Assembly (NCBI RefSeq): GCF_013817205.1
Contig: NZ_JACDDD010000007.1
Coordinates: forward strand, 1 to 64,000
Length of the DNA: 64,000 nt
Direction of reading: 5' to 3'
From: Polaromonas sp.
GTDB lineage: Bacteria > Pseudomonadota > Gammaproteobacteria > Burkholderiales > Burkholderiaceae_C
The position numbers and the translations under genes were made by a program. The notes beneath the pieces are model-generated. The model did not search any database and was not told the origin of the DNA. It saw only the letters and a program-made list of their open reading frames with translations. Below are positions 63,663-64,000 of the stretch, in pieces. Position 1 is the first letter of the stretch; each line of letters opens with the position of its first letter.

Positions 63663-64000
63663 TCAGGGCAGGGTCATGGCCTCCAGCTGGTGCATCAGGG
63701 GCACAGCAACAAGCCGCAAAAAACCGGCCTCGTGTTCTGCAATGGCGAGCGCCCCAGGGTTGGCGTGGGCCAGCCAGCCGTAGTGCCGCCCGTCGGAGTG
63801 AAGCAGCTGAACGCCGCAAAACCCCCGGAAGTGCGCGCGGCCAGGGTGTTGGCAACTGCGTTCATCGCGCAGGCCATCGGCGGTGACAAACACCGGCTCG
63901 GTCAGCATGAAGTTAAAAAAAGTTTGCTCCACAGGCACCCGCTCGCGGCTCGGAATGTAAAGGAGCTCCCGGTCATGGACCAGCACGCGCCGCGCAAACG
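63663..64000 (-). CDS. Unknown protein, cut by the window end
   Basis: At least 112 residues, with the frame open to the window edge; the track GTG start at 63986 may be internal. It contains VLVHDRELLYIPSRERVPVE, EPVFVTADGLRDERSCQHPG and HYGWLAHANPGALAIAEHEA. I recognise no family. It is convergent with the LysR gene, 11 bp apart. The N terminus is outside the window, so length and class are open. Confidence 0.55.
   Translation of the reverse strand, partial: FARRVLVHDRELLYIPSRERVPVEQTFFNFMLTEPVFVTADGLRDERSCQHPGRAHFRGFCGVQLLHSDGRHYGWLAHANPGALAIAEHEAGFLRLVAVPLMHQLEAMTLP

Overview
The window looks like the chromosome of a Comamonadaceae-type betaproteobacterium (Polaromonas / Rhodoferax / Variovorax neighbourhood). 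This rests on high-GC coding DNA, the gene families present, and two dispersed intergenic repeat families that I recognise from that group. No rRNA, tRNA or CRISPR was seen.

Layout. 0-2.3 kb: the end of an IS3-family element at the window edge, an acyl-CoA-binding protein and a WS/DGAT-type acyltransferase. 2.4-2.76 kb: a hairpin-rich repeat. 2.8-11.8 kb (minus): coaX, then a peptide-transporter operon (binding protein, two permeases, fused double ATPase) ending in an M81/MlrC-type peptidase and an amidase. 11.9-16.2 kb: an alpha-hydroxyketone quorum-sensing island with a LuxR-type regulator, a CqsS/LqsS-type sensor kinase, an LqsR-type response regulator and a CqsA/LqsA-type synthase. Two near-identical dyads (CTGTCAA-N2-TTGACAG) lie at the luxR/kinase region and upstream of the synthase. 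16.4-25.3 kb: M20 deacylase, persulfide dioxygenase-rhodanese fusion, PPK2 and fused isobutyryl-CoA mutase (IcmF) behind a 22-bp palindrome, then small conserved genes.

25.5-48.2 kb is the most interesting catabolic region. A GcdR-like LysR gene, glutaryl-CoA dehydrogenase and a class III CoA-transferase are followed by an IS1595-family element (8-bp target duplication, three passenger genes). Next come a NicAB-like molybdenum hydroxylase with a fused triheme cytochrome, a branched-chain-type ABC importer, two DUF1185 paralogues, a UPF0280/ApbE-fold protein and 6-hydroxynicotinate reductase. Divergent from these are a ferredoxin-NADP reductase, a TetR regulator and enamidase. Together they encode a plausible reductive nicotinate route: nicotinate to 6-hydroxynicotinate to 1,4,5,6-tetrahydro-6-oxonicotinate to 2-formylglutarate to glutarate to glutaryl-CoA to crotonyl-CoA. 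It combines enzymes of the Eubacterium barkeri fermentation with an aerobic cytochrome-coupled entry and a glutaryl-CoA exit. Two imperfect 18-bp dyads in the divergent promoter region are candidate TetR operators.

48.2-64 kb: an RNase D-like exonuclease, small conserved genes, RhlE-type and DbpA-type helicases, an SDR, a second five-gene branched-chain-type ABC transporter, a transglutaminase-like protein, a PAP2 phosphatase, an FMN-binding oxidase-like protein, a GST with a divergent LysR regulator, and a gene cut by the window end.
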